This document shows, one piece after another, positions 9,290 through 17,378 of a stretch of 54,581 nt of DNA. The notes under the pieces are model-generated. The model did not search any database. It worked only from the letters and a program-made list of their open reading frames with translations, and was not told where the DNA came from. The position numbers were made by a program, and so were the translations under genes. Position 1 is the stretch's first letter. Each line of letters starts with the position of its first letter. The DNA lies in contig CAJUDH010000023.1 of NCBI GenBank assembly GCA_910584845.1, positions 1 to 54,581 of the forward strand, given 5' to 3'. The stretch is from an uncultured Lachnospiraceae bacterium (lineage in GTDB: Bacteria; Bacillota; Clostridia; Lachnospirales; Lachnospiraceae).

Positions 9290-10366
9290 TTGTATGGGGA
9301 GAGGATAAGGAAAGTACTGGAAAACATGAAAAAGGAAGGGCTGGATCAGATGCTGGTTACGGACCCGCCTTCCATCTTTTATCTGACCGGAAAATGGATT
9401 TTGCCCGGGGAACGGCTTCTGGCACTTTATTTGCGCGCAGACGGGGCCCATAAATTGTTTGTCAACAGGCTTTTTACTGTGGACGGTGACATTGGGGCAG
9501 AAAAAATGTGGTTTTCAGATACCGATCCGGGATGCCGTTTCATTGCCCGGTATACAGACCCCCAAAAGCCTTTGGGCATTGACAAGAAGATGGCGGCTAA
9601 ATTTTTGCTGGAGCTGATGGAGCTGGGGGCGGCAAGGGGGTATCGGAACGGTTCGGAGTGTGTGGATAAGGCCCGCCGTGTAAAAGAAGAAGGCGAAAGG
9701 GAAAAGATGGTTCTGGCTTCCCGGTTAAACGATGCTGCCATGGCCCGCTTCCGGCATCTGATCCGGGAAGGCGTGACCGAGCGGCAAATAGCGGAGGAAA
9801 TGCTTGCCATCTATAAAGAACTGGGTACCGAAGGCCCGTCTTTTAGCCTTTCGGTCAGTTTTGGGGCCAATGCGGCCGTAGGCCACCACCGGCCGGACGA
9901 CACAAAGCTGAAGCCAGGGGACTGTGTGCTGTTTGATGTAGGCTGCAAAAAAGACGGCTATTGTTCGGACATGACCAGGACTTTTTTCTACCGGTCTGCC
10001 AGTGAAAAAGGGCGGGAAGTCTATGAGGTGGTAAAGGAAGCCAATCTGGCGGCCCAGGCCGCGATGAAACCGGGGATGCGGTTTTGCGAGATTGACCAGG
10101 TAGCCAGAGGCATCATCACCAAGGCCGGGTATGGTCCATACTTTACCCACCGCCTGGGCCATTGTATCGGCATCGAAGTACACGATGCGGGGGACGTGTC
10201 GTCAACGAACCAGGACGTGGTGGAGGAAGGCATGATTTTTTCCTGTGAGCCGGGGATCTACCTGCCGGGGGAATTGGGGGTAAGGATAGAAGACCTGATG
10301 CTGATTACCGCTGACGGGGCCATAAGCTTAAACCAAGACCCCAAAGGATTGGAGGTTATCAGCTAA
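9290..10366 (+). CDS. Xaa-Pro aminopeptidase (M24B family)
   Basis: A 358-residue cytoplasmic metallopeptidase that removes residues next to proline. The N-terminal creatinase-like domain (about 1-130) precedes the pita-bread catalytic domain. The five metal ligands are visible: two aspartates in DVGCKKDGYCSDMTRTFF, His in HRLGHCIGIEVHD, and the glutamates in SCEPGIYLPG and GVRIEDLMLI. The chosen start is a TTG at 9290, eight bases after AAGGAGG (9275-9281); there is no in-frame ATG with a ribosome site, and the first ATG downstream is inside the domain. Pro-dipeptidase (PepQ-like) activity is an alternative. Confidence 0.9.
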   Translation: MYGERIRKVLENMKKEGLDQMLVTDPPSIFYLTGKWILPGERLLALYLRADGAHKLFVNRLFTVDGDIGAEKMWFSDTDPGCRFIARYTDPQKPLGIDKKMAAKFLLELMELGAARGYRNGSECVDKARRVKEEGEREKMVLASRLNDAAMARFRHLIREGVTERQIAEEMLAIYKELGTEGPSFSLSVSFGANAAVGHHRPDDTKLKPGDCVLFDVGCKKDGYCSDMTRTFFYRSASEKGREVYEVVKEANLAAQAAMKPGMRFCEIDQVARGIITKAGYGPYFTHRLGHCIGIEVHDAGDVSSTNQDVVEEGMIFSCEPGIYLPGELGVRIEDLMLITADGAISLNQDPKGLEVIS

Positions 10367-10414
10367 ACGGCAAACGTTTTTGGAATTTTATAAAAGGATA
10401 GGGGGCCGAGGCGG

Positions 10415-12046
10415 TTGAGAAGAAAAAAGAGGTTTTATAGGGCAATTTGTACCTGTATGGCGGCAGTGATGGCGGCTATGGCGCCCTTGCCTGCCTGTGC
10501 TAAACCCCAGGAGCCGGACATGTGGAAATCCGTAACCTATGTATCTGATGCCTGGGTGGTCAATTTTTGGAACACCGAAAGCGACCATATGGAAGAAGAG
10601 CTGGCACAGATTGCGGCCGACGGGTTCAACAGCATTATTTTGGTGATCCCCTGGCGGGAATTCCAGCCAGGCACATCCCCGGTCTCTTATAATCCCTATG
10701 CTTTTGAAAAATTAGAGCGGGTCATGGCCGCGGCACAGGGGCAAGGGCTGTGGGTTCAGGCGAGGATCGGCTATACGTGGGACTATTATGCCCAGGAGAG
10801 CTCCGCATCCCGTTTTGGGGATTTGCTGTGGGACGGGCAGCTGCAGGAGGCATGGCTTGATTATGCAGGGAAATTATACCAGGCCCTTTCTTCCCATGAC
10901 AATTTTTCCGGCGCTTTTCTTACCTGGGAGGATTTCTGGAATTATGTGGAGGATGCGCCCATACGGTTTGCCCCGTCGCCGGCCGGGGTCAGGGAGGCGG
11001 AAAGGACGGGATTTCAGGATTACCTGAAAAGCCGTTATACCCTTGACATGTTAAACTCCTATTTTAACCCGGAAGCCCCGTTTTCCGATTATGGCTCGGT
11101 CTACATCCCCGGTAAAGACAGCCCTGCTTTCAAACTGTTTTACGAATTTTATGATGATTTCCTTATCCGGCTGCTTCGGGATACGCAGCAGGTATTTCCG
11201 GATTTGTCTATGGAAGTGCGGCTGGATATGGACACAGTGGAAGGCTTAGACGGCACAAAAGCCGCGGTCACCCACTTTTCGACGTTCCCCTGTGGGGATG
11301 CCCCTTATACATCCCTGATGTACAGCGTATCCATGGGGTTCGGGCAGGATAAGCTGCTTACGGCAAAAGAAGCGGTTGCCATGATGGAAGACCGGCTGGA
11401 TGAAGTAAAAGCCTATAACCAAGGGAAGCCGATTTTTATTGACCAATTGCTCTATATGGATATAACGCCAGGGTTCGAGAGGAACGCCCAATTATATCCG
11501 GAGGAAAGGAACGGTTATCTGGCTGCCCTGCCGGACATTTTGCGTAAATATACCAATGGCTACGGCATCTGGACTTACCGCAATTATGCCAATAATTGCC
11601 TTTACAACAGCCAATTTGCCTTGGGGGAGAAGGGGTGGGACTGCCTGCGCAGCCAGGTTGTGGAACGGGGTGGGAGCCGCCAGATGAGGCTGCAAAGCGG
11701 AGGGCGCATTACCCAGTCCCTGGCTTTGCGCAATATTGGCAGGGCAGGGAATGCCAGCCACCTGCGCTTTACGGCAGGCAGCGACAAACCGGCGGCCCTT
11801 ACCATATCGCTGGGGCCGGTGGAGAAACGGGTGCAGGTACAGGGGAAAAAGCAGTATGACCTGGATTTTGGCATGCTGGATTACAGCAAGCTTGCATTCC
11901 GCGCCGACGGGGAAGTATACTTGGATAATATATATTTGTATGATTTTGTGCAGGACGGGCAGTTATATGGCCAGGACGGGGAAGAATTAGGGTGTTTAAA
12001 AGGGGTGCGGGAGCTGAACCGGGAATTGGGGCCTACTTCCCCTTGA
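10415..12046 (+). CDS. Secreted TIM-barrel glycosidase-like protein
   Basis: A 543-residue exported protein. Residues 1-29 are a signal sequence ending LPACA, which could be a weak lipobox. The first ~390 residues look like a (beta/alpha)8 glycosidase fold: AADGFNSIILVIPWREFQPG near strand 2, WVQARIGYTW, FSGAFLTWEDFWNY (candidate acid Glu), and TNGYGIWTYRNYANN near the end. Residues about 405-530 look like a jelly-roll carbohydrate-binding module that opens NSQFALGEKGWD and closes with DGEVYLDNIYLYDF. It resembles GH5/GH42-like uncharacterised families; the substrate is unknown. The start is a TTG at 10415, weakly supported by GGATAGGGGG upstream. Confidence 0.65.
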   Translation: MRRKKRFYRAICTCMAAVMAAMAPLPACAKPQEPDMWKSVTYVSDAWVVNFWNTESDHMEEELAQIAADGFNSIILVIPWREFQPGTSPVSYNPYAFEKLERVMAAAQGQGLWVQARIGYTWDYYAQESSASRFGDLLWDGQLQEAWLDYAGKLYQALSSHDNFSGAFLTWEDFWNYVEDAPIRFAPSPAGVREAERTGFQDYLKSRYTLDMLNSYFNPEAPFSDYGSVYIPGKDSPAFKLFYEFYDDFLIRLLRDTQQVFPDLSMEVRLDMDTVEGLDGTKAAVTHFSTFPCGDAPYTSLMYSVSMGFGQDKLLTAKEAVAMMEDRLDEVKAYNQGKPIFIDQLLYMDITPGFERNAQLYPEERNGYLAALPDILRKYTNGYGIWTYRNYANNCLYNSQFALGEKGWDCLRSQVVERGGSRQMRLQSGGRITQSLALRNIGRAGNASHLRFTAGSDKPAALTISLGPVEKRVQVQGKKQYDLDFGMLDYSKLAFRADGEVYLDNIYLYDFVQDGQLYGQDGEELGCLKGVRELNRELGPTSP

Positions 12047-12070
12047 CAAATTTCCGGATCATGTTATAAT
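12043..12070 (+). promoter_or_regulatory. Promoter for the thrS leader
   Basis: TTGACA (12043-12048), 16-base spacer, TATAAT (12065-12070). Both hexamers are perfect; the -35 overlaps the end of the upstream gene. Confidence 0.8.
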
Positions 12071-12076
12071 CGAACA

Positions 12077-12460
12077 CAAGGCGGCGGGGAGTATGGGAAC
12101 CGCCGTGTAAATGGCAGGAAAGCCATACCGGGAAAGGCAGGCGCGGGCTATAAAAGCCCGTGGATAGGGCAACACGTTGACGAGACCATTACCTTGGCAA
12201 AAGCGGCCAGAGAGGGGTGCAGCCGGTGGAAGCATCCTGCGGGGAAGCCAGGGGAAGACCAGCTCGGAGTGGTTCTTAATCGAATCCGGTGATTCCGTTA
12301 TCATCTCAATGGAGCGGCTATGGGGCGGCGCAGGTTTTCGGGGGGATTTGCCCGCCGGCGCCGGACACGATAGCAAACAGGGTGGAACCGCGATAGGCAT
12401 AGAACCATATCGTCCCTTGTCAAGTGCAGATGCACAGGGCAGGGGGCGTTTTTATTTTGC
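12077..12460 (+). ncRNA. T-box riboswitch leader of thrS
   Basis: A leader of about 380 nt between promoter and coding region. The T-box core CAGGGTGGAACCGCG is at 12379-12393; its TGGA bulge would pair with the free 3' end of an uncharged tRNA with discriminator U, as in Gram-positive tRNA-Thr. A terminator hairpin follows. Uncharged tRNA-Thr would favour the antiterminator and turn on thrS. I could not place the specifier codon with confidence. Stem I and the region between hold several GC-rich hairpins. Confidence 0.88.
12411..12456 (+). terminator. Regulated terminator of the thrS T-box
   Basis: CGTCCC at 12411 pairs with the GGGGCG that ends near 12448, with an inner GTGC/GCAC hairpin, followed by TTTTTATTTT. 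Confidence 0.7.
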
Positions 12461-12602
12461 CGGAAGGGCGCCCCAAACGCGTGCGGCAATTAGCCCTTCT
12501 ATGTTTACAAGGGCGCTTCCGGTGCAAAGGCCTATTTTCCGGGGGTTGAGCCAGATTCCGTTTCATGGGGACACATCAATAAAAGAAGGGAGAATGGAAA
12601 TT

Positions 12603-14531
12603 ATGAAAATCACGTTGAAAGACGGAAGCGTAAAGGAATACGCCCAGCCGATGTCTGTTTTGGCAGTGGCCAAAGACCTTAGTGAGGGCTTGGGCCGGAT
12701 GGCCTGTGTAGGGGAAGTGGACGGGGAAACAGCGGACTTGCGCACCGTGCTTACCAGGGACTGTACTTTGAATATTATGACGTCTTGGGAGGAAAAAGGC
12801 CTGGCAGCTTTGCGCCATTCTGCCAGCCACGTGATGGCCCAGGCAGTGAAACGGCTGTACCCGGATGCCAAGCTGGCTATCGGCCCGTCCATCGCAGACG
12901 GTTTTTACTATGACATTGATTTTGCGGAGCCGATTACGGCGGAGGATTTGGATAAGATTGAGGCAGAGATGAAGAAAATCGTCAAAGAAGCTTTGCCTAT
13001 TGAGCGGTTCACGCTGCCAAGGCAGGAAGCGATTGCTTTGATGGAGGAGAAGGCTGAGCCTTACAAAGTGGAATTGATTGAGGATTTGCCGGAAGGGGAG
13101 GAAATCAGTTTTTACCGCCAGGGCGAGTTTACGGACTTATGTGCAGGCCCCCATCTCATGAGTACGAAAGACGTGGGCAAGGCTTATAAGCTGACCAGCA
13201 TTGCCGGTGCCTACTGGAGGGGGAACGAGCACAATAAGATGCTGACCCGCCTTTATGCCACGGCTTTTGCAAAAAAGGAGGAGTTGGAAACTTACCTTAC
13301 CATGGTAGAAGAGGCGAAAAAACGGGACCACAGGAAGCTGGGCAAGGAGCTGGGGCTGTTTATGATGCACGAAGCCGGGCCAGGGTTCCCCTTCTTCCTG
13401 CCTAAGGGGATGACGTTAAAAAATACGTTGCTGGAATATTGGCGGGAAATCCACAAAAAGGCCGGCTATGTAGAGATCTCAACGCCAATTATTTTAAACC
13501 GGGCATTGTGGGAAAATTCCGGCCATTGGGATCATTATAAAAATAATATGTACACTACAGTAATCGACGAACAGGATTTTGCCGTGAAGCCGATGAACTG
13601 CCCTGGGGGGATGTTGGTGTATGCCTCCGAACCCCGCTCTTACCGGGATCTGCCTTTGCGGATGGGTGAGCTGGGGCTGGTGCACCGCCATGAAAAGTCC
13701 GGCCAGCTCCATGGCCTGATGCGGGTCCGGTGCTTTACCCAGGATGACGCCCATATCTTTATGGCGCCGGAACAGATTAAAGACGAGATCATCGGGGTGG
13801 CCCGGCTGATTAACGACGTGTATACCCTGTTTGGCTTCCAATACCACGTGGAGCTTTCTACCCGCCCTGAGGACAGTATGGGCAGCGACGAGGATTGGGA
13901 GATGGCTACGGAGGGCCTCCGTTCAGCCCTGGATGAACTAGGGCTGGATTATGTGGTCAACGAAGGGGACGGCGCGTTCTACGGCCCCAAGATTGATTTC
14001 CACTTGGTGGACGCTATCGGCAGGACCTGGCAGTGCGGTACGATCCAGTTGGATTTCCAGATGCCCCAGAGGTTTGACCTGGAATATGTAGGCGCCGACG
14101 GAGAAAAACACCGCCCCATTATGATCCACCGGGTAGCTTTCGGCTCTATTGAACGTTTTATCGGCATTTTGATCGAGCATTTTGCCGGCGCGTTCCCCAC
14201 TTGGCTGGCCCCGGTCCAGGTAAAGGTATTGCCCATTTCCGATAAATTTATGGATTATGGGCGCCAGGTGGCTGAGGGACTGGACAAAGCCGGGATCCGC
14301 GGGGAACTGGATACCCGTTCGGAGAAGATCGGCTATAAGATCCGGGAAGCCCAAATGCAGAAAATCCCCTATATGCTGGTGGTAGGGCAAAAAGAGGCGG
14401 AGGAAGGCCTGGTTGCCGTCCGCAGCCGGTTCCAGGGCGACGAGGGGCAGAGCACTTTGACAAGCTTTATCCATAGGATTCAGGAAGAAATTGCCAAAAA
14501 GGAAATACGCGCTGTGGATACGGGGAAATAA
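12603..14531 (+). CDS. thrS: Threonyl-tRNA synthetase
   Basis: A 642-residue class II synthetase charging tRNA-Thr. Order: TGS domain (1-62, MKITLKDGSVKEY), N2 editing domain (about 65-225) with HSASHVMAQ and the CAGPH motif, catalytic core (about 245-540) with zinc ligands in MNCPGGM, HRHEKSG and MIHRVAFGSIERF, and a C-terminal anticodon-binding domain (about 545-635). ATG 12603 is chosen because AAGGGAG (12586-12592) is ten bases away; an ATG at 12594 is too close. The frame is open far upstream, but that stretch is the T-box leader. Confidence 0.96.
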   Translation: MKITLKDGSVKEYAQPMSVLAVAKDLSEGLGRMACVGEVDGETADLRTVLTRDCTLNIMTSWEEKGLAALRHSASHVMAQAVKRLYPDAKLAIGPSIADGFYYDIDFAEPITAEDLDKIEAEMKKIVKEALPIERFTLPRQEAIALMEEKAEPYKVELIEDLPEGEEISFYRQGEFTDLCAGPHLMSTKDVGKAYKLTSIAGAYWRGNEHNKMLTRLYATAFAKKEELETYLTMVEEAKKRDHRKLGKELGLFMMHEAGPGFPFFLPKGMTLKNTLLEYWREIHKKAGYVEISTPIILNRALWENSGHWDHYKNNMYTTVIDEQDFAVKPMNCPGGMLVYASEPRSYRDLPLRMGELGLVHRHEKSGQLHGLMRVRCFTQDDAHIFMAPEQIKDEIIGVARLINDVYTLFGFQYHVELSTRPEDSMGSDEDWEMATEGLRSALDELGLDYVVNEGDGAFYGPKIDFHLVDAIGRTWQCGTIQLDFQMPQRFDLEYVGADGEKHRPIMIHRVAFGSIERFIGILIEHFAGAFPTWLAPVQVKVLPISDKFMDYGRQVAEGLDKAGIRGELDTRSEKIGYKIREAQMQKIPYMLVVGQKEAEEGLVAVRSRFQGDEGQSTLTSFIHRIQEEIAKKEIRAVDTGK

Positions 14532-14657
14532 AAACCGGAGAAGCCTGAAAAACCATAAATCCGCAATCGGCCATAGGGAATAAATTAGCTTTGATATATG
14601 CATACTATGTTTGTTGTTAAATCAATCTTTATTTTTGAACAAGGAGGTATGCATATC

Positions 14658-14972
14658 ATGACTAAACTAGACTGCACGGTTACCGGGTGCCTTCATAATG
14701 CAGACAACCGCTGCTGCAAACAGGCCATTATCGTAGACGGCCACAATGCAAAAGACAGGGATGAAACCTGTTGCGGCAGTTTTGACGAAAACAAAGACGG
14801 TGCTTTCAAAAACATTTTTAAAACCCCTGAGAGCCGCCTGGAGGTGGATTGCGAGGCGGTAAACTGTATTTATAATGAAAACCGCCATTGCCAGGCCGAT
14901 CATATTGATGTGGCAGGCGACGGGGCCAGCAGGGCCGAGCATACCCTGTGCGCCACTTTTACTACCGGTTAA
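14658..14972 (+). CDS. DUF1540 domain protein
   Basis: A 104-residue cysteine-rich protein with two copies of the DUF1540 pattern: LDCTVTGCLHNADNRCCKQ at the N-terminus with CCGSF, and VDCEAVNCIYNENRHCQAD with LCATF at the C-terminus. The Cys spacing suggests a small metal-binding fold; no function is established for the family. The start at 14658 is ten bases after AAGGAGG (14641-14647), which also lies next to an earlier ATG at 14649. It stands alone and is followed by a terminator. Confidence 0.85.
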   Translation: MTKLDCTVTGCLHNADNRCCKQAIIVDGHNAKDRDETCCGSFDENKDGAFKNIFKTPESRLEVDCEAVNCIYNENRHCQADHIDVAGDGASRAEHTLCATFTTG

Positions 14973-15007
14973 GGGCATGCGGGGGATGCCTGAAAGGGTA
15001 TTGGCCG

Positions 15008-15046
15008 GGTGCGTCCTGATTTCCAGGGCGCACCTGGTGCCTTTTT
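15008..15046 (+). terminator. Terminator after the DUF1540 gene
   Basis: 11-bp stem (GGTGCGTCCTG at 15008-15018 with CAGGGCGCACC at 15024-15034, G-U allowed), then TGGTGCC and a T run at 15042-15046. Confidence 0.65.
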
Positions 15047-15129
15047 AAATGGGTAAGCAATTTGCGCCATGTTTTAACATAATCCCCCATGGCTTCCGGA
15101 ATGGAATTACATAAAAAGGAAAAAAAACC

Positions 15130-15158
15130 TTGACTTTAGCTTCCGGGAATAGTATAGT
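15130..15158 (+). promoter_or_regulatory. Promoter of the infC-rpmI-rplT operon
   Basis: TTGACT (15130-15135), 17-base spacer, TATAGT (15153-15158), about 257 bases before the infC start. Confidence 0.75.
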
Positions 15159-15164
15159 TATATA

Positions 15165-15319
15165 GGTTGCGGGAGCAGCCAGACAGGAAAGTAGGTATTC
15201 GCCTCACCTCGGCACAATTGCGTGACCCGGGTTTATAGCTTGAGAAACACGGACGAGCGGCATTTTTGCGCCCGAAGTGGCTTTTAAGGAGGTGGATAGA
15301 ATATTCTATCTACTTTTTT
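15165..15319 (+). ncRNA. Leader/attenuator of the infC operon
   Basis: About 155 nt between promoter and a terminator hairpin ahead of infC. The terminator stem is GTGGATAGAAT with ATTCTATCTAC (15292-15313), followed by TTTTTTGTTTTT. The upstream part (15165-15285) can form alternative pairings and has the purine-rich AAGTGGCTTTTAAGGAGG run just before the stem. In Firmicutes this operon is controlled by L20 binding its leader, so this is probably the L20-responsive attenuator. That assignment is by position and layout, not by fold comparison. Confidence 0.6.
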
Positions 15320-15415
15320 GTTTTTAAATCCAGGGAATGTGGAGGGAATGCATTCTGCTGGAATATGCAGAGAACCGGATCATGTTTATTTTGTTGAAAA
15401 TGGAGGTACACGGCA

Positions 15416-15922
15416 ATTAGCGATTTAATGATTAACGAACAGATCAGGGATAGAGAGGTTCGCCTGATTGGTGAGAATGGGCAGCAGTTGGGGATTATGT
15501 CCGCAAAAGAGGCATATAAGCTGGCTCTGGAGGCAGAGCTGGACTTGGTTAAGATCGCCCCTACGGCAAAGCCGCCGGTTTGTAAGATTATCGATTATGG
15601 TAAGTATCGCTACGAGCTGGCAAGAAAGGAAAGGGAAGCAAAAAAGAAACAAAAAGTAATTGAAATTAAAGAAGTGCGCCTATCCCCCAATATTGATACC
15701 AATGATTTGAATACCAAGATGGGGGCGGCGCGTAAATTCCTGGAAAAGGGTGACAAGGTGAAAGTTACCCTTCGTTTCCGCGGCCGTGAGATGGCGCACA
15801 TGTCCAAATCCAGGTACATTCTGGATGATTTTGCGGAGAACCTGAAAGATATCGCGGTTATCGAAAAACCTTCCAAAGTAGAGGGAAGAAGCATGGTTAT
15901 GTTTTTATCTGCAAAAAAGTAA
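15416..15922 (+). CDS. infC: Translation initiation factor IF-3
   Basis: A 168-residue factor that binds the 30S subunit and checks start codon and initiator tRNA. The N-domain begins INEQIRDREVRLIGENGQQLG; a lysine-rich linker (about 80-90) joins it to the C-domain with RLSPNIDTNDLNTK and FRGREMAH. The first ATG is 15428, but GGAGGT at 15402-15407 is 20 bases from it and 8 bases from an in-frame ATT at 15416 (ATT AGC GAT TTA ATG). I take ATT as the start, as known for infC in other bacteria, where it allows IF-3 to limit its own synthesis. Confidence 0.9.
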   Translation: MSDLMINEQIRDREVRLIGENGQQLGIMSAKEAYKLALEAELDLVKIAPTAKPPVCKIIDYGKYRYELARKEREAKKKQKVIEIKEVRLSPNIDTNDLNTKMGAARKFLEKGDKVKVTLRFRGREMAHMSKSRYILDDFAENLKDIAVIEKPSKVEGRSMVMFLSAKK

Positions 15923-16012
15923 CACGGCAACCGATCCTGAATTGACAGGTAAACCGATAATGTAACTGTGAAGGTACGGACAGTTACCCGAAATTAAGGA
16001 GGAAGAAATATC

Positions 16013-16210
16013 ATGCCTAAATTAAAAACCAACAAGTCAGCAGCAAAGCGTTTCAAAAAAAGCGGAACCGGCAAGCTGATAAGGAACAAAGCCTATAAAT
16101 CTCACATCCTGACAAAGAAAACAACAAAAAGAAAAAGGAATTTGAGAAAAGATATCGTTACCGATGCAACCAATGCAAAAGTGATGAAGAAAATTATGCC
16201 GTATCTGTAA
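16013..16210 (+). CDS. rpmI: Ribosomal protein bL35
   Basis: A 65-residue, very basic protein of the large ribosomal subunit. The pattern PKLKTNKSAAKRFKKSGTGK at the start and the KKTTKRKRNLRK stretch are typical. ATG 16013 follows TAAGGAGG. It lies 90 bases after infC and 26 bases before rplT in the conserved operon. Confidence 0.96.
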   Translation: MPKLKTNKSAAKRFKKSGTGKLIRNKAYKSHILTKKTTKRKRNLRKDIVTDATNAKVMKKIMPYL

Positions 16211-16236
16211 GCATGTGAGAAAAGGAGGAAAAACCT

Positions 16237-16593
16237 ATGGCAAGAATTAAAGGTGGTATGAACGCGAGAAAAAAACACAACCGGGTGTTGAAACTGGCAA
16301 AAGGCTACAGGGGCGCCCGTTCCAAACAATATAGGATAGCAAAACAGTCTGTAATGAGGGCCCTGGCAAGTTCCTATGTAGGGCGTAAACAGCGCAAAAG
16401 GCAATTCCGCCAGCTTTGGATTGCCCGTATCAACGCGGCAGCCCGTATTAACGGCTTATCTTACAGCCGTTTTATGTACGGCTTAAAGCAGGCCGGCGTG
16501 GAGATGAACCGGAAAGTCCTGTCAGACATGGCCATTAACGACGCAGAAGGGTTCGCAAAATTGGCTGAATTGGCAAAGGAAAAACTGGCATAG
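16237..16593 (+). CDS. rplT: Ribosomal protein bL20
   Basis: A 118-residue basic protein of the large subunit, needed for early 50S assembly and usually the repressor of its own operon through the leader RNA. Signature: MARIKGGMNARKKHNRVLKL, GYRGARSKQYR, RQLWIARINAAAR and LSYSRFMYGLK. ATG 16237 follows AAAGGAGG. It is the last gene of the operon and is followed by a terminator. Confidence 0.97.
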   Translation: MARIKGGMNARKKHNRVLKLAKGYRGARSKQYRIAKQSVMRALASSYVGRKQRKRQFRQLWIARINAAARINGLSYSRFMYGLKQAGVEMNRKVLSDMAINDAEGFAKLAELAKEKLA

Positions 16594-16620
16594 TGGAAGT
16601 AGGCGGAGGCATCCGCTGAT

Positions 16621-16658
16621 ATAGCATCGGAGGGAGGGCCTGTCCGGTGCTATTTTTT
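16621..16658 (+). terminator. Terminator of the infC-rpmI-rplT operon
   Basis: 11-bp stem ATAGCATCGGA (16621-16631) with TCCGGTGCTAT (16643-16653), then a T run. Confidence 0.9.
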
Positions 16659-16740
16659 ACTGTGAAAGTTTTCTCCGGCGGCTAAGAGGAATGTAAGCTT
16701 GCTTGCGGTAAACCGGGATATTGGCCAGCCAAGCCGGTGT

Positions 16741-16828
16741 GTGTGGCAGGATAGCAGGCCGGGTCCCCCATGCCGGCGGCGGTTGTGTGGCAGGATAGCA
16801 GGCCGGGTCCCCCATGCCGGCGGCGGTT
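16741..16828. repeat. Two exact 44-bp tandem repeats
   Basis: Two identical 44-base units (16741-16784 and 16785-16828) beginning GTGTGGCAGGATAGCAGG and containing CCCCCATGCCGGCGGCGG. A third, degenerate unit appears to start at 16829 (GTGGGGCAAGGTATGGGG). The surrounding non-coding stretch, 16660-17110, is GC-rich. No gene is supported there. Confidence 0.85.
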
Positions 16829-17118
16829 GTGGGGCAAGGTATGGGGCCGGCTTCCACTGGCGGCGCAACGCAAAATGCCTTGTGCGGGCTGACAGGAACG
16901 GCGCCCTGTGAACCAAACACTTTGCGGAGGTGCGCTTTGTTCCAAAGGAAACGGCTGCCGGCGCAACCGCGCTTTGGCGCGGGGTCCTGCGCCTGGCTTT
17001 CTGCCTGCATAGGCCGGCATGAAAATATGTTTATGGAAGGCGGCTTGCAACACTTGTTTGGCAGCAATTGCCACGTAACCCAACCATTGCATAAAATAAG
17101 TTAATTTAAAAAAAATAG

Positions 17119-17147
17119 TTGCTTTTCAAAGAATTTTGTGATATACT
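17119..17147 (+). promoter_or_regulatory. Promoter for tRNA-Leu/tRNA-Asn
   Basis: TTGCTT (17119-17124), 17-base spacer, TATACT (17142-17147), 10 bases upstream of tRNA-Leu. Confidence 0.7.
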
Positions 17148-17157
17148 TGCGTAGTTG

Positions 17158-17241
17158 GCGGAAGTGCTGGAATTGGCAGACAGGCCAGACTAAGGATCTG
17201 GTGGTCGTATGATCGTGTGGGTTCAAGTCCCATCTTCCGCA
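17158..17241 (+). tRNA. tRNA-Leu (anticodon AAG)
   Basis: 84 nt with a 7-bp acceptor stem (GCGGAAG with CTTCCGC), a long variable arm typical of leucine, and a T arm GGGTTCAAGTCCC. The anticodon stem CCAGA/TCTGG encloses CTAAGGA, giving anticodon AAG, which reads CUN codons if A34 is deaminated. CCA is not encoded. Confidence 0.93.
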
Positions 17242-17248
17242 GACCTAT

Positions 17249-17321
17249 TCCTCGATAGCTCAGTCGGTAGAGCACGCGGCTGTTAACCGCGCTGTCGTAG
17301 GTTCAAGTCCTACTCGGGGAG
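17249..17321 (+). tRNA. tRNA-Asn (anticodon GTT)
   Basis: 73 nt. Acceptor TCCTCGA pairs with TCGGGGA; the anticodon loop CTGTTAA gives GTT; the T arm has GGTTCAAGTCC. It lies seven bases after tRNA-Leu and shares its promoter. CCA is not encoded. Confidence 0.95.
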
Positions 17322-17344
17322 TTTAGAATTGAATAGCCTAAAAG

Positions 17345-17378
17345 AAAAACCTGTAAGCGCGGCCGTTTACAGGTTTTT
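17345..17378 (+). terminator. Terminator after tRNA-Asn
   Basis: 12-bp stem AAAAACCTGTAA (17345-17356) with TTACAGGTTTTT (17367-17378). Confidence 0.85.

Noticed and set aside
12177..12602. N-terminal extension of ThrRS
   Set aside because: The frame is open, but this stretch is the T-box leader with terminator, and the TGS domain starts properly at 12603.
16741..16828. Riboswitch or regulatory RNA in the 44-bp repeats
   Set aside because: No promoter, no terminator and no recognisable aptamer around the repeats.
16657..17104. Several overlapping frames on both strands in the 44-bp repeat region
   Set aside because: They arise from lack of stop codons in GC-rich repeats and have no ribosome sites or family resemblance.
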